Positions 29,577 to 38,855 of a stretch of 64,000 nt of DNA are shown in pieces. Within the stretch, counting starts at the first letter, position 1; each line of letters opens with the position of its first letter. The DNA is from Borborobacter arsenicus (GTDB lineage Bacteria; Pseudomonadota; Alphaproteobacteria; Rhizobiales; Rhizobiaceae). A program made the translations under genes and the position numbers. The stretch covers positions 32,578 through 96,577 of the forward strand of contig NZ_RKST01000021.1 in assembly GCF_003934165.1 (NCBI RefSeq). The letters are read 5' to 3'. A model generated the notes under the pieces. The model was given only the letters and a program-made list of their open reading frames with translations. It searched no databases and was not told the DNA's origin.

Positions 29577-30170
29577 ATGCCGCGACTTTTCACCGCCCTC
29601 GAAATTCCGCGCGATGCAGCGCTTTCCCTTTCTCTCCTTCGTGGTGGTCTGCCGGGTGCCCGGTGGATCGACGTCGAAAACTACCATTTGACCCTGCGCT
29701 TCATCGGCGACGTCGAAGGCCATGTCGCCGACGAGATCGCCAATGGGCTTGACCGTGTGCGCCGGCACGCGTTCCAGCTCCAGCTTTCGGGCGTCGGCGC
29801 CTTCGGCTCCAGGAAGCCGCATGCGGTATGGGCGGGCTTCGCACCCTCGCCGGAACTCGCCGCCCTGCAGGCCGAAATCGAGCGCATCTGCCAGCGGCTG
29901 GGCCTGCCGGCCGATCCGCGCAAATTCATGCCGCATGTCACATTGGCGCGGCTGCGCAATACAGCGCCGGAGGGAGTTGCCCGCTATCTCTCCGCGCGCG
30001 GCAATTTTTCGACTGCCCCCTTCAAGGTCGGCCGGTTCGTGCTGATGTCTTCACGCGATTCGGTCGGCGGCGGCCCTTATGTCATCGAGGAGGCCTGGCC
30101 GCTCTCGGGCGCGGATCTGCGCACCGGCACATCCACGCACGATATCGAAGCGATGTGGATGGCGCGGTAG
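29577..30170 (+). CDS. thpR: RNA 2',3'-cyclic phosphodiesterase (ThpR/LigT family)
   Basis: 2H phosphoesterase of 197 residues that opens 2',3'-cyclic phosphates on RNA ends in vitro. Both HxT motifs are present: H37-L-T39 in YHLTLRF and H120-V-T122 in MPHVTLARL. The start ATG has GGGGAGG 5 bp upstream. It is followed by a DUF1232 gene in the same direction. Confidence 0.92.
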   Translation: MPRLFTALEIPRDAALSLSLLRGGLPGARWIDVENYHLTLRFIGDVEGHVADEIANGLDRVRRHAFQLQLSGVGAFGSRKPHAVWAGFAPSPELAALQAEIERICQRLGLPADPRKFMPHVTLARLRNTAPEGVARYLSARGNFSTAPFKVGRFVLMSSRDSVGGGPYVIEEAWPLSGADLRTGTSTHDIEAMWMAR

Positions 30171-30266
30171 GACCGATCCATTACCGGGGGGCAGACAGGG
30201 CGTCACGGCTCCGATCTTGCAGCCGGCCCTCCTTATGCCCACATTGCCTCCAGGTAAAAGGAGACA

Positions 30267-30620
30267 ATGATGGCCCGGACGAGCAAATCCGACCATGGTT
30301 TCGAGCAGGACGAGGCAAGCGTCCGCGAGGGCTTCTGGCGCACCGCCAAGTGCGCCGCGCGCCACATCCCCTTCATGGAGGATGTTGTCGCCGCCTATTA
30401 TTGCGCGCTCGACCGGCAGACACCGTTGCGCGCCAAGGGCATCCTTTTCGGCGCACTCGCCTATTTCGTCCTGCCGACCGACGCCATCCCGGACATAATC
30501 TTCGGCCTGGGCTTCACCGACGATATCGCCGTGCTGACCGCGGCGATTGCCGCAATCCGTGCCCATGTCACCCCGGCCCATCGTCTCGCGGCCAGGCAGG
30601 CGCTTCAGGACCTCGACTGA
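30267..30620 (+). CDS. DUF1232 (YkvA family) membrane-associated protein
   Basis: 117-residue protein of the YkvA/DUF1232 family, function unknown. The family core is AKGILFGALAYFVLPTDAIPDIIFGLGFTDDIAVLTAAI, with the hallmark YFxxPxDxIPD and FxDD motifs and probably one or two membrane-inserting helices. AAAAGGAG precedes the ATG by 5 bp. A second Met is adjacent, so the start is certain within one codon. Confidence 0.9.
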   Translation: MMARTSKSDHGFEQDEASVREGFWRTAKCAARHIPFMEDVVAAYYCALDRQTPLRAKGILFGALAYFVLPTDAIPDIIFGLGFTDDIAVLTAAIAAIRAHVTPAHRLAARQALQDLD

Positions 30621-30864
30621 GCCTAGCAACCGGGCCTGACAAATTCTCGCCTTTTTCGTGGTCTGAAACGTCCGCAAGGGACTATGCACGGAAATCCTCA
30701 CCGGGATCGAAGCGCAGACGGTGGCGGGGACCTTGGCGTAAATGCTTCTTTCTCAAAGCGCATTCACCCTTTGGTAACCCAGATTAAATCAAAATGAACC
30801 GAGCGGGCAGGGCGGATCAGACCTGCTTTCGTACATCATGCGAATTACAGGGAACCAGAAAACC

Positions 30865-31368
30865 ATGCGCGGATTGATCGTCTTCTTTTCGAGCCTGATC
30901 CTGGTTGCGGGCGCCGCTCCGGCGCTTGCCCAGTCAGCCACCAAGATCGGCCAGCACAACGCGTGGGGCACCTACAGCTACCAGGCCAACAATGGTAAGG
31001 TCTGCTATGTGCTGACGGTTCCGACCGACAAGCAGCCGGCAAATCTCGACCACGGCGACATCTTCTTCTTCGTCAGCCAGCGGCCCGGCCAAGCCGTGTC
31101 CTATGAGCCGCAATTCATCGCCTCCTACGACTTCCAGGCCAATTCCAAAGTGTCGGTCACCGTGGGCGACAAGTCGTTTTCCATGTTCACCCGCGGCAAG
31201 TCCGCCTGGGTGGAAAACGCCGCCGAGGAGCCGGTCCTGATCGCAGCCATGAAGGCCGGCGCCGACATGAAGGTGGCGGCCAAGTCCGGGCGCGGCAACC
31301 CGACCAACTACACCTTCTCGCTGAAGGGCATTTCGGCGGCGCTGACCTCGATCGCCAACTGCAAATGA
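30865..31368 (+). CDS. Invasion-associated locus B (IalB)-like secreted protein
   Basis: Periplasmic protein of 167 residues from the ATG at 30865; an in-frame ATG at 30838 would add nine polar residues before the signal peptide and is less likely. The signal peptide ends at PALA-QS. The mature part has the IalB features KVCYVLTVPT, FFVSQRPGQ, SYDFQANSKVSVTVGDKSF and a C-terminal CysXX (IANCK) that can pair with the Cys of KVCY. IalB affects erythrocyte invasion in Bartonella, but relatives are common in non-pathogenic rhizobia. Confidence 0.88.
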   Translation: MRGLIVFFSSLILVAGAAPALAQSATKIGQHNAWGTYSYQANNGKVCYVLTVPTDKQPANLDHGDIFFFVSQRPGQAVSYEPQFIASYDFQANSKVSVTVGDKSFSMFTRGKSAWVENAAEEPVLIAAMKAGADMKVAAKSGRGNPTNYTFSLKGISAALTSIANCK

Positions 31369-31378
31369 GCGTCCGAAC

Positions 31379-31408
31379 GAAGCATGATCCCGTGCGGGAT
31401 CATGCTTC
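31379..31408. repeat. 14-bp perfect palindrome after the IalB-like gene
   Basis: GAAGCATGATCCCG (31379-31392) and CGGGATCATGCTTC (31395-31408) are perfect inverted copies with a 2-nt loop. The sequence shares GATCATGCTTCAA with the repeats at 19251 and 42269, so it is probably a reduced member of that family. Confidence 0.75.
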
Positions 31409-31424
31409 AACTACAAGCCTTAAC

Positions 31425-31456
31425 AGCCGGGCCGGCGGGTCCGGCTTTTGCTTTTC
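31425..31456 (+). terminator. Terminator of the IalB-like gene
   Basis: AGCCGG (31425-31430) pairs with CCGGCT (31441-31446), with additional inner G/C pairing, followed by TTTTGCTTTT. It is the second hairpin behind the IalB-like gene. Confidence 0.65.
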
Positions 31457-31599
31457 CGGGCCTGATTCGATCTTTTAGCCCCCAATGACGTACCAATGAC
31501 ACCTTGCCGGAATGACGCCAAGGTGACGCGGCTTCCCGCCTGTGATATGTCGCCTCGCAATCCTATCCAGCAGAAAACCCCGGCCGGACCTCACGGACC

Positions 31600-32835
31600 A
31601 TGACGCTTTCTTTCGACATCACCGATGACAAGACCCGCGAGGCGCTGCGCGCCCGTGCTTCTACACCCGTGAAGCAATCGCTGATCGGCCTCACGCGAGC
31701 CGAGATGGCCGAGGCGCTGGTGAGCGCCGGCATCGTGCCGGAACGCCAGGCAAGGATGCGCACGCAGCAATTGTGGCACTGGCTTTATGTGCGCGGCGTC
31801 AGCGATTTTGCGCATATGTTCAACATCTCCAAGGAACTGCGCGCCAATCTGGACCGGCATTTCACCATTGCCCGACCGGAAATCGTCGAAGAGCAGATTT
31901 CCAATGACGGCACCCGCAAATGGCTGTTCCGCTTTCCGCCGCGTGGTGCCGGCAGGCCGGTCGAGATCGAGACGGTCTATATTCCCGAGGAGGGCCGCGG
32001 GACGCTGTGCATCTCCAGCCAGGTCGGCTGCACGCTGACCTGTTCCTTCTGCCACACCGGCACGCAGAAGCTGGTGCGCAACCTGACCGCCGAGGAAATC
32101 CTGGCCCAGCTGATGTCGGCGCGCGACCAGCTCGGCGACTTTCCCGACCGCGACACGCCGGATGGCGCTATCGTTCCGGCCGAGGGACGCAAGGTCTCCA
32201 ACATCGTCATGATGGGAATGGGCGAGCCGCTCTATAATTTCGAGGAGGTCAAGAAGGCGCTGCTGATCGCTTCCGATGGCGACGGCCTGTCGCTGTCGAA
32301 GCGGCGCATCACGCTTTCAACGTCCGGCGTCGTGCCGGAGATCGTCCGCACCGGTGAGGAGATCGGCGTCATGCTGGCGATTTCGCTGCATGCAACCAAT
32401 GACGATCTGCGCGACCTGCTCGTGCCGATCAACAAGAAATACCCGCTGAATGAACTGATCGCCGCCTGCCGCGCCTATCCGGGCCTGTCGAACGCCAAAC
32501 GCATCACCTTCGAATATGTGATGCTGAAGGACGTCAATGATTCCATCGACGACGCCAAGGCGCTGGTCAAGCTGCTCAAGGGCATTCCGGCCAAGATCAA
32601 CCTGATCCCGTTCAATCCTTGGCCGGGCACCAACTACCAGTGCTCGGACTGGGAGCAGATCGAGAAATTCGCCGACTATATCAATGCCGCCGGCTACGCC
32701 TCGCCGATCCGCACGCCACGCGGCCGCGATATCCTCGCCGCCTGTGGTCAGCTCAAATCCGAATCCGAGCGCATGAAGAAGAGCGAGCGGCTGGCGCTCG
32801 AGGCCATGATGATTGCAGGCCACGGCGAAGCCTGA
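31600..32835 (+). CDS. rlmN: Dual-specificity rRNA/tRNA C2-adenine methyltransferase
   Basis: Radical-SAM enzyme that makes m2A2503 in 23S rRNA and m2A37 in tRNAs. 411 residues. The SAM cluster motif is CTLTCSFC within [18 protein letters not shown]; the [11 protein letters not shown] segment and the C-terminal methyl-carrying Cys in [15 protein letters not shown] are intact. It is convergent with a LysE gene, and only about 10 bp separate the two stops. Confidence 0.96.
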   Translation: MTLSFDITDDKTREALRARASTPVKQSLIGLTRAEMAEALVSAGIVPERQARMRTQQLWHWLYVRGVSDFAHMFNISKELRANLDRHFTIARPEIVEEQISNDGTRKWLFRFPPRGAGRPVEIETVYIPEEGRGTLCISSQVGCTLTCSFCHTGTQKLVRNLTAEEILAQLMSARDQLGDFPDRDTPDGAIVPAEGRKVSNIVMMGMGEPLYNFEEVKKALLIASDGDGLSLSKRRITLSTSGVVPEIVRTGEEIGVMLAISLHATNDDLRDLLVPINKKYPLNELIAACRAYPGLSNAKRITFEYVMLKDVNDSIDDAKALVKLLKGIPAKINLIPFNPWPGTNYQCSDWEQIEKFADYINAAGYASPIRTPRGRDILAACGQLKSESERMKKSERLALEAMMIAGHGEA

Positions 32836-32847
32836 GCCTGCTGAAAT

Positions 32848-33489
32848 TCACTTGGCCTGTGCCGTCAGGATCTTGAGCGCGAAGACGGAAAACACGCCGG
32901 CAAACAGATAGTCGACGATGCGCGTGACGGTCGGATTCTTCCGCAGCAGCCGGGAGAATTTGTCGGCGGCAATCACCATCGGCGCCACGATCGGCAGCGC
33001 CAGTGGGATGAACAGCAATCCGAGGAAGAACAGCTTGCCGGGCGCATGGGGATCATGCGCCGACACGAATTGCGGCAGGAACGTCATGAAGAACAGGATG
33101 ATCTTGGGGTTGAGCAGGTTGATGCCAAGCCCCGTCATCCAGTTCTGGAACAGACTATGTGAGGCGCCGCCACGCTTTTCCGGCGAGAAGGCCGATCCGT
33201 GGCGGACCGCCTGCACCGCCAGCCAGACGAGATAAAGCGCACCGACGATCTTGAGCACCAGGAAGGCTTGCGGCGAGGCGACGATCAGTGCCGAAAGCCC
33301 CAGCGCAACCAGCGTGGTGTGGATAAGAATTCCCGTAAACGCGCCGAACATACAGGCAAATCCCGCCGCCTTGCCCTCTGACAGGGCACGCCCGACGAAC
33401 AGTGTCATGTCGGGACCCGGCGTTATCGAGATGATGAAGGTCGCGATCGCAAATTGCAGGATGATCGCCAGATCAGGAATGAAATTCAT
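32848..33489 (-). CDS. LysE/RhtB family amino-acid exporter
   Basis: Inner-membrane exporter of 213 residues from the ATG at 33489; the upstream open extension is not homologous. About six hydrophobic spans, with the family signature ISITPGPDMTLFVGRALSEG in the first hairpin and NLLNPKIILFFMTFLPQF in the middle. LysE-type proteins export basic or neutral amino acids or homoserine lactones; the substrate here is unknown. Confidence 0.92.
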   Translation of the reverse strand: MNFIPDLAIILQFAIATFIISITPGPDMTLFVGRALSEGKAAGFACMFGAFTGILIHTTLVALGLSALIVASPQAFLVLKIVGALYLVWLAVQAVRHGSAFSPEKRGGASHSLFQNWMTGLGINLLNPKIILFFMTFLPQFVSAHDPHAPGKLFFLGLLFIPLALPIVAPMVIAADKFSRLLRKNPTVTRIVDYLFAGVFSVFALKILTAQAK

Positions 33490-33515
33490 TGACGCCGGGC
33501 TCTTGGGTCGTGGTT

Positions 33516-33563
33516 GAGCATCGGAGTGATCCGAAAACCGGATCCACTTTCGGTCCGATGCTC
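33516..33563. repeat. Palindromic repeat with GAGCATCGGA ends
   Basis: GAGCATCGGA (33516-33525) pairs with TCCGATGCTC (33554-33563), and the middle holds a second dyad GATCCGAAAACCGGATC. The same fold occurs frequently between genes in Mesorhizobium-type genomes. A related imperfect copy (GCATCGGCTCAAAAAGTG) follows at about 33582-33618. Confidence 0.7.
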
Positions 33564-33654
33564 GAGGACGGCGCAAGCTAACGCATCGGCTCAAAAAGTG
33601 AAATCCGCTTTTTGGAGCGCTTCGGTTTCTGACAGAAACGGCCCCTCACGCTTT

Positions 33655-33712
33655 GTCTCTGCCCCCTCACCCTCACCCTTACCCTCTCCCCGCAAGCGGG
33701 GAGAGGGGGGAC
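33655..33712. repeat. C-rich hairpin repeat (CCCTCACCCTC...CTCTCCCCGC)
   Basis: CCCTCTCCCCGC and GCGGGGAGAGGG (33680-33706 region) form an inverted repeat preceded by CCCTCACCCTCACCC. A degenerate relative lies before asd at about 43497-43578 (CCCTCTCCGCTCG ... CGGGAGAGGGTGAG). It is part of the 354-bp gap between the LysE gene and glutamate dehydrogenase, which otherwise holds only repeats and a terminator. Confidence 0.55.
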
Positions 33713-33767
33713 GTCAGCGTTGCGGCCATTCTCCTTCTCCCTGTTTACGGGCTGAATGTCCCAGACG

Positions 33768-33804
33768 AAAAAAGGGGCGGCTCCGCTGAGTTCGGAGCCG
33801 CCCC
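33768..33804 (-). terminator. Terminator of the glutamate dehydrogenase gene
   Basis: A 12-bp stem, GGGGCGGCTCCG (33774-33785) with CGGAGCCGCCCC (33793-33804), followed on the minus strand by a run of six T. Strong rho-independent terminator. Confidence 0.9.
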
Positions 33805-33843
33805 TCAATCTATTGCCTGCCCGGAACTCCGGGCGACCGATTC

Positions 33844-35112
33844 TCAGCTGAGAAAGAAGTTCTGCGTGCCATGCGCCTCGATGGCTTCGGCAAGCCGGCT
33901 CAGCGCATGCACATAGGCAGCAGTCCGCGCCGTGATCTTCTTTTCCTTCGATATCTCCCAGATGGCGCGGCCTTCCCGCTCCATGATCGCACGCAGCCGA
34001 TCGTGAATCTCTTCCAGGGTCCAGTAATAGCCCTGCTTGTTCTGGACCCATTCGAAATAGGAGACGGTCACGCCGCCGGCATTCGCCAATATGTCCGGCA
34101 GGACGACGGCACCCTTGGCTGCAAGGATAGCGTCCGCCTCCGCCGTAACCGGCCCGTTGGCGAGTTCCAGGATGAGCTTGGCCGTCACCTTGTCGGCGTT
34201 GCGCGCGGTGATCATGTTCTCCAGTGCGGCCGGAACCAATATGTCGCAGTCGACCGTCACCAGTTCGTTGCCCGGCAGGTTCTGGTGCCCTGCCTGGCCC
34301 GCGGTCGAGCTGACCGAGAGGTTGTGGTCCTTCGCGGCAAGCAGCACGTCGAGATTGAGGCCATGCGACGAATAAACGGCCCCGCTCGAATCCGAGACGG
34401 CAACGATCTTGTGGCCGTCGGCGGCGAGCAGGCGTGCGATATGCTGCCCGGCATTGCCGAAACCCTGAATCGCGACCCGGTTCACGCCGGTGAGCCCAAG
34501 CTCGGAAGCGAGATGGCGCACGAGGTAGTAACCGCCACGCGCCGTGGCATCGCCGCGACCGAGCGAGCCGCCCAGGGCGATCGGCTTGCCGGTGATGACA
34601 GCCGGCGACGACTGGCCGATGATCTGCGAATATTCATCGGCCATCCAGCCCATGATCATCGAATTGGTGTAGACGTCAGGCGCGGGAATATCGCGCTCAG
34701 GGCCCAGGATGCGGGCGAAAGCCTGGATATAAGAGCGCGACAGGCGCTCCAGCTCCGCCTTAGACAGGGTGCGCGGATCGACCTGCACCGCGCCTTTGCC
34801 GCCGCCATAGGGAAGGTTCATGACCGCGCATTTGAAGGTCATCCAGAAGGCGAGCATCTCGACTTCCGCTTCCGAAGCCTCCGGATGATAGCGGATGCCG
34901 CCCTTGGTCGGCCCACGTGTGTCGTCATAGCGGCAGCGCCAGGCAAGGAAACTCTTTCGCGAGCCGTCGTCCATGCGGATCATCAGACGCGCTTTGGTCG
35001 TTTCGCGAGGATATTTGAGTTTCTCGATCACGTCGGGGTCGACGGTAAGATGGGTTGCGGCCTCGTCGAGGCGGACCAATGCGTGATCGAGAAGACTGTC
35101 CTCTGCCATCAT
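33844..35112 (-). CDS. Glutamate dehydrogenase (Glu/Leu/Phe/Val dehydrogenase family)
   Basis: Cytosolic NAD(P)-dependent oxidative deaminase, 422 residues. The substrate-binding segments GPTKGGIRYHP and MNLPYGGGKGAV (catalytic Lys region) and the nucleotide-binding motif QGFGNAGQHIA are intact. The length and pattern fit the small hexameric GdhA/RocG type. Two adjacent Met codons open the frame. It has a strong terminator and faces away from argG across a 299-bp gap. Confidence 0.92.
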   Translation of the reverse strand: MMAEDSLLDHALVRLDEAATHLTVDPDVIEKLKYPRETTKARLMIRMDDGSRKSFLAWRCRYDDTRGPTKGGIRYHPEASEAEVEMLAFWMTFKCAVMNLPYGGGKGAVQVDPRTLSKAELERLSRSYIQAFARILGPERDIPAPDVYTNSMIMGWMADEYSQIIGQSSPAVITGKPIALGGSLGRGDATARGGYYLVRHLASELGLTGVNRVAIQGFGNAGQHIARLLAADGHKIVAVSDSSGAVYSSHGLNLDVLLAAKDHNLSVSSTAGQAGHQNLPGNELVTVDCDILVPAALENMITARNADKVTAKLILELANGPVTAEADAILAAKGAVVLPDILANAGGVTVSYFEWVQNKQGYYWTLEEIHDRLRAIMEREGRAIWEISKEKKITARTAAYVHALSRLAEAIEAHGTQNFFLS

Positions 35113-35411
35113 ATTTCCTGTTCTTCGGGGTCAGATAAAAAAATGAGGGGCAGCCATTGCACGAAATCGATACATTTCTCAACCAGCACATTGTCGCTGG
35201 CGCAATTTTCTCGTATTTTGGCCATCCTGCGGACTGGTGCGCCTTGCCCTGAACCGCATTCCTGCTAAAAGTCCGGCCCGGCGGCAGAGGGGAAGCTGAG
35301 ACAGGCCGGTCCTCGCCGCGATGCCCGAAACTGTCGTTTGGCGCATATCCTGATCAAAGCCGATGGCTAGCCGGGATCATGCCAAGCCGCCTCGCGGAGC
35401 CCAAGGTAGAA

Positions 35412-36635
35412 ATGTCCAAGTTGAAAGACGTCAAGAAGGTCGTCCTTGCCTATTCCGGCGGGCTCGACACCTCCATCATCCTGAAATGGCTGCAGACCGA
35501 ACTCGGCGCCGAGGTGGTGACCTTCACCGCCGATCTCGGCCAGGGCGGAGAGCTTGAGCCGGCACGCAAAAAAGCCGAGATGATGGGGATCAAGGATATC
35601 CGCGTCATGGATGTCCGAGAGGAATTCGTCCGCGATTTCGTCTTTCCGATGTTCCGCGCCAATGCCGTCTATGAGGGCACCTATCTGCTCGGGACCTCGA
35701 TCGCACGGCCGCTGATCTCCAAGCATCTGGTCGACATCGCCCGCGAAACCGGTGCCGACGCCATCGCCCATGGCGCAACCGGCAAGGGCAACGACCAGGT
35801 GCGGTTCGAACTGTCGGCCTATGCACTCAACCCCGACATCAAGGTCATCGCGCCGTGGCGCGACTGGGCGTTCAAGTCGCGCACCGACCTGCTCAATTTT
35901 GCCGAAGCGCACCAGATTCCGGTGCCGAAGGACAAGCAGGGCGAGGCGCCTTTTTCGGTCGACGCCAATTTGCTGCACTCGTCTTCCGAGGGCAAGGTGC
36001 TTGAGGATCCGTGGAAGGAGCCGCCGGAATTCGTTCATCAGCGCACCGTCTCGCCGATGGATGCCCCCGACGCCGTCACCGAGATCACCCTGGAATTCAG
36101 GAAGGGCGATCCGGTGGCACTGAACGGCAAGGCGCTGTCGCCGGCCTCGATGCTTGCGGCCCTCAACGATCTCGGCCGCGACAATGGCATCGGCCGCATT
36201 GACCTGGTCGAAAACCGCTTCGTCGGCATGAAGTCGCGCGGCGTCTATGAGACGCCCGGCGGCACGATCCTGCTTGCGGCGCATCGCGCCATCGAGTCGA
36301 TCACGCTCGACCGGGGTGCCGCGCACCTCAAGGACGAGCTGATGCCGCGCTATGCCGAACTGATCTATAATGGCTTCTGGTATTCGCCCGAGCGCGAGAT
36401 GCTGCAGGCGCTGATCGACAAGAGCCAGGAAAACGTCGAAGGCGAGGTCCGGCTTAAGCTCTACAAGGGCAACGTCATCGTTTCGGGCCGCCGCTCCGAC
36501 AAGTCGCTCTATTCCGACGCACTGGTTACATTCGAAGACGACCACGGCGCCTATGACCAGAAGGACGCCGCCGGCTTCATCCGCCTCAATGCGCTCCGTC
36601 TGCGCACGCTGGCAGCGCGCGACCGCAAGCGGTAG
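35412..36635 (+). CDS. argG: Argininosuccinate synthase
   Basis: Condenses citrulline and aspartate with ATP in arginine synthesis. 407 residues from the ATG at 35412 (AAGGTAG upstream); the open extension to 35379 is not homologous. The PP-motif AYSGGLDTS is at residues 13-21, and the segments [15 protein letters not shown] and [11 protein letters not shown] are conserved. Monocistronic with its own terminator. Confidence 0.96.
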   Translation: MSKLKDVKKVVLAYSGGLDTSIILKWLQTELGAEVVTFTADLGQGGELEPARKKAEMMGIKDIRVMDVREEFVRDFVFPMFRANAVYEGTYLLGTSIARPLISKHLVDIARETGADAIAHGATGKGNDQVRFELSAYALNPDIKVIAPWRDWAFKSRTDLLNFAEAHQIPVPKDKQGEAPFSVDANLLHSSSEGKVLEDPWKEPPEFVHQRTVSPMDAPDAVTEITLEFRKGDPVALNGKALSPASMLAALNDLGRDNGIGRIDLVENRFVGMKSRGVYETPGGTILLAAHRAIESITLDRGAAHLKDELMPRYAELIYNGFWYSPEREMLQALIDKSQENVEGEVRLKLYKGNVIVSGRRSDKSLYSDALVTFEDDHGAYDQKDAAGFIRLNALRLRTLAARDRKR

Positions 36636-36665
36636 ACGGCACAAGACGCCACTTATCGGCCTAAT

Positions 36666-36696
36666 AAAAAACCCGGCATTTCGCCGGGTTTTTTTA
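36666..36696. terminator. Bidirectional terminator between argG and lytic transglycosylase
   Basis: ACCCGGC (36671-36677) pairs with GCCGGGT (36683-36689), with an A-run on the left and seven T on the right, so it can end argG on the plus strand and the transglycosylase gene on the minus strand. Confidence 0.88.
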
Positions 36697-36715
36697 TTGA
36701 GCTATGGTCGAAGCG

Positions 36716-37531
36716 TCAGTTAGCGATCCGGCGCGCGAATTCGGCCAATGCCTTCTGGTAGATCGTGGCGCGGTTCCAATCGTTCCATATGGCGTAGTTC
36801 ACCTCGCCCGGCCCGTAGCCACCGCCCGCGCTCCAACCATGCCCTTTCAGAAAGTTTGCCGTCGAAGCCAGCACGTCGGCGCGCGAATGGATCAGGTCGC
36901 GCCTGCCGTCGCCATCGAAATCGACGGCATATTGCAGATATTTGGACGGCAGGAACTGCGTCTGGCCGAGTTCGCCGAAACCGGCCCCCTTCATCTGGGC
37001 AGCCGAGATATAGCCCTTCTGGGCAATCTCAAGCGCGGAATCGAGCTCATTGGTGAAGAATTCCGAGCGGCGGCAATCATAGGCCAGCGTCGCCAGCGGC
37101 TGGAACACGCTTTTGTTGCCCGAATTGGCGCCGAAACCGGTTTCCATGCCCCAGATGGCGAGCAGGACTTCCGGCTGGACGCCATAGCGCTGCTCAATCT
37201 TGCCGAACAGGCCGGCATTCGACTTCAACAAGCCCTTTGCCTTCTTCACGTAAGAGGCAGGGGCGCGACGGGCGAGGAACTGTTCCACCGTTCCCTTGAA
37301 TGCCGCATGCTGGTTGCGGTCGATCTTGATGACGCCGCGATCGTATTTCGCCCCTGCAAGCGGGCTTGTGTCGATACCGCGCGCGGCAGCATCGGCCTTG
37401 TAGGCTTCCATCCAGGCGCCAAAGCCGCTGCCATCATTGCCGCATTGCGCAGCCAGGACGCTGGGGGTGGTCAGCCCGAGCAGGGCCAGGACGGTTGCGG
37501 CAAAAAACGTCTTCTTGGCAAGAAACGCCAT
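36716..37531 (-). CDS. Lytic murein transglycosylase (MltB-like)
   Basis: Periplasmic peptidoglycan lyase of 271 residues from the ATG at 37531, which has CAGGAG 7 bp upstream; the longer open frame lacks a signal start. The signal peptide ends near VLAAQ. The SLT-fold catalytic Glu is in AIWGMETGFGANSG, followed by the family segments QPLATLAYDCRRSEFF and GAGFGELGQTQFLPSKY. This fits family 3 transglycosylases without a C-terminal peptidoglycan-binding domain. Confidence 0.9.
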   Translation of the reverse strand: MAFLAKKTFFAATVLALLGLTTPSVLAAQCGNDGSGFGAWMEAYKADAAARGIDTSPLAGAKYDRGVIKIDRNQHAAFKGTVEQFLARRAPASYVKKAKGLLKSNAGLFGKIEQRYGVQPEVLLAIWGMETGFGANSGNKSVFQPLATLAYDCRRSEFFTNELDSALEIAQKGYISAAQMKGAGFGELGQTQFLPSKYLQYAVDFDGDGRRDLIHSRADVLASTANFLKGHGWSAGGGYGPGEVNYAIWNDWNRATIYQKALAEFARRIAN

Positions 37532-37890
37532 ATGGTTCTCCTGGTGACATGAATCACATCTGCGGGCTGCACGATCCACCACAAGTCTTTCCACTTTTGG
37601 TGAATCAAATGCAAATGCCGTCAAAGGCCTCCCCCGGTTTGCGAGATGTGACCAAGCAACCCGTCCGCTCTGCCGGCAAAAGTCGGGAAACTCCTACGAT
37701 CAAGCAGGTATTATGGCAAGGGTCGAACACCCGGGAAGCAGCCCTTTGACCGCAAAATCAGGCGCAGTTCAGGCGTCGGCCGAGCCTCATCTTGTAACAG
37801 GCCGTCAGCCCTCGTGATCTCCTTTAGCAGGAACTAAAGCAGCAGCCCACCCGTTCCACGCTCGATGGGGTATTGGATATGGAGTTGATC
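37532..37890. other. 359-bp gap without a supportable gene
   Basis: Between the transglycosylase gene (minus) and the SH3/DUF1236 gene (plus). It must hold both divergent promoters. I see only a small dyad CTTTAG/CTAAAG at about 37823-37839 and no convincing open frame, tRNA or terminator. Confidence 0.6.
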
Positions 37891-38565
37891 ATGAGACGGA
37901 ATTATCTCGTTTGTACCACCATTGGCGCGCTTCTCGCTTTCAGCGGAGCCGCCTTCGCGCAAACTTCGGTGACCGCCACAACCGACCTCAATGTCCGGGC
38001 AGGTCCCGGCCCGCAATACCCGGTCGTCGGTGTCATCGGAGCCAGCCAGTCCACAACACTGAATGGCTGCCTGCAGAACTCGAAATGGTGCTCGGTAGCC
38101 ACGCAAGGCGGCGAGGGCTGGGTCTATTCCGACTATCTGACCGGCGATTTCGGCGGCACCACCGTCGTCCTGAGCCAGCGCCCCGCGACCTCCGAGGTGA
38201 CGGTGGTGGAAGCTCCCAAGGGTAATGGCGGGGCCGAAGGTGCGCTGGTCGGCGGTGCCACCGGTGCGGTCGCGGGCGCCATCATCGGCGGTCCGGTCGG
38301 CGCTGCGGTCGGCGGGGTTGCCGGTGTGGCCGCCGGTGGCACTGCAGGCGCCGCAGCCGAACCTTCGCCTGAGGTCCGCACCTATGTCACCAGCCATCGG
38401 GTAGACCCGGTCTATCTGGATGGTGAGGTGGTGGTCGGCTCGGGCCTGCCCGAAACGGTGCAGCTGCAGGAAATCCCCGACTATGAGTATCGCTATGTCT
38501 ATGTGAACGGCCAGCCTGTGCTGGTCGATCCGGGCACGCGCAAGGTCGTCTATATCGTGCGCTGA
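37891..38565 (+). CDS. Secreted SH3-domain and DUF1236 protein
   Basis: Exported envelope protein of 224 residues from the ATG at 37891 (GGAG 8 bp upstream). A signal peptide ending AFA-QT is followed by a bacterial SH3 domain (TDLNVRAGPGPQYPVVG to GWVYSDYL), then an Ala/Gly-rich stretch (GGAEGALVGGATGAVAGAI...), then a C-terminal DUF1236 domain (DPVYLDGEVVVGSGLP, IPDYEYRYVYVNGQPVLV, RKVVYIVR). The Gly-rich segment resembles glycine-zipper helices. Probably binds peptidoglycan; exact role unknown. Confidence 0.88.
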   Translation: MRRNYLVCTTIGALLAFSGAAFAQTSVTATTDLNVRAGPGPQYPVVGVIGASQSTTLNGCLQNSKWCSVATQGGEGWVYSDYLTGDFGGTTVVLSQRPATSEVTVVEAPKGNGGAEGALVGGATGAVAGAIIGGPVGAAVGGVAGVAAGGTAGAAAEPSPEVRTYVTSHRVDPVYLDGEVVVGSGLPETVQLQEIPDYEYRYVYVNGQPVLVDPGTRKVVYIVR

Positions 38566-38582
38566 CCGAGGGTAAAAACGGA

Positions 38583-38604
38583 GGCCACCGGCCCGCCGGT
38601 GGCC
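38583..38604 (+). terminator. Hairpin after the SH3/DUF1236 gene
   Basis: GGCCACCGG (38583-38591) pairs with CCGGTGGCC (38596-38604) with a 4-nt loop; only TTGCC follows, so termination strength is uncertain. Confidence 0.6.
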
Positions 38605-38633
38605 TTGCCAACCACGAATATCGTCGCTTTTCC

Positions 38634-38662
38634 TTGACTCTCGCCGTTTTTTCCTGTCTACA
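38634..38662 (+). promoter_or_regulatory. Sigma-70-type promoter before the ffh leader
   Basis: TTGACT, a 17-bp spacer and TCTACA give a good match to the rhizobial housekeeping promoter. It lies 194 bp before the ffh start and 4 bp-scale spacing predicts a transcript beginning near 38669. Confidence 0.6.
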
Positions 38663-38668
38663 GAGCCG

Positions 38669-38780
38669 AAATTCCGCGACGAGTAACAACTCCGAGCCGC
38701 CGACCGGGACCCGTTGAGGTATAAATCGATCCCGGAGGCCAACACCCGGCAGCGCGATGCGCCCCCGGGTGCCTTTTGGC
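38669..38780 (+). ncRNA. Candidate small RNA or attenuated leader upstream of ffh
   Basis: From the promoter above, the transcript can form CCGGGA...TCCCGG (38704-38735) and then a hairpin CACCCGG (38743-38749) / CCGGGTG (38765-38771) with an inner GCGC/GCGC pair, followed by CCTTTTGG. The result is a roughly 110-nt RNA ending in a terminator-like stem, with no open frame. It could be an independent small RNA or a premature-termination leader of ffh. It lacks the conserved loop of SRP RNA. Boundaries are approximate. Confidence 0.4.
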
Positions 38781-38855
38781 TTTGGCTATCGCTTGGCGCT
38801 TGCTCTTGAACGTACTACTTCTCGGATTGGATGATCCGGGAAATGAGGATGGTGA

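Noticed and set aside
33655..33712. Possible CRISPR-like repeats in C-rich intergenic stretches
   Set aside because: No regularly spaced direct repeats with unique spacers; these are single palindromic elements.
38669..38780. Idea that the hairpin RNA before ffh is the 4.5S SRP RNA
   Set aside because: The conserved SRP symmetric loop and GGAA-type tetraloop sequence are not visible; location beside ffh alone is not evidence.
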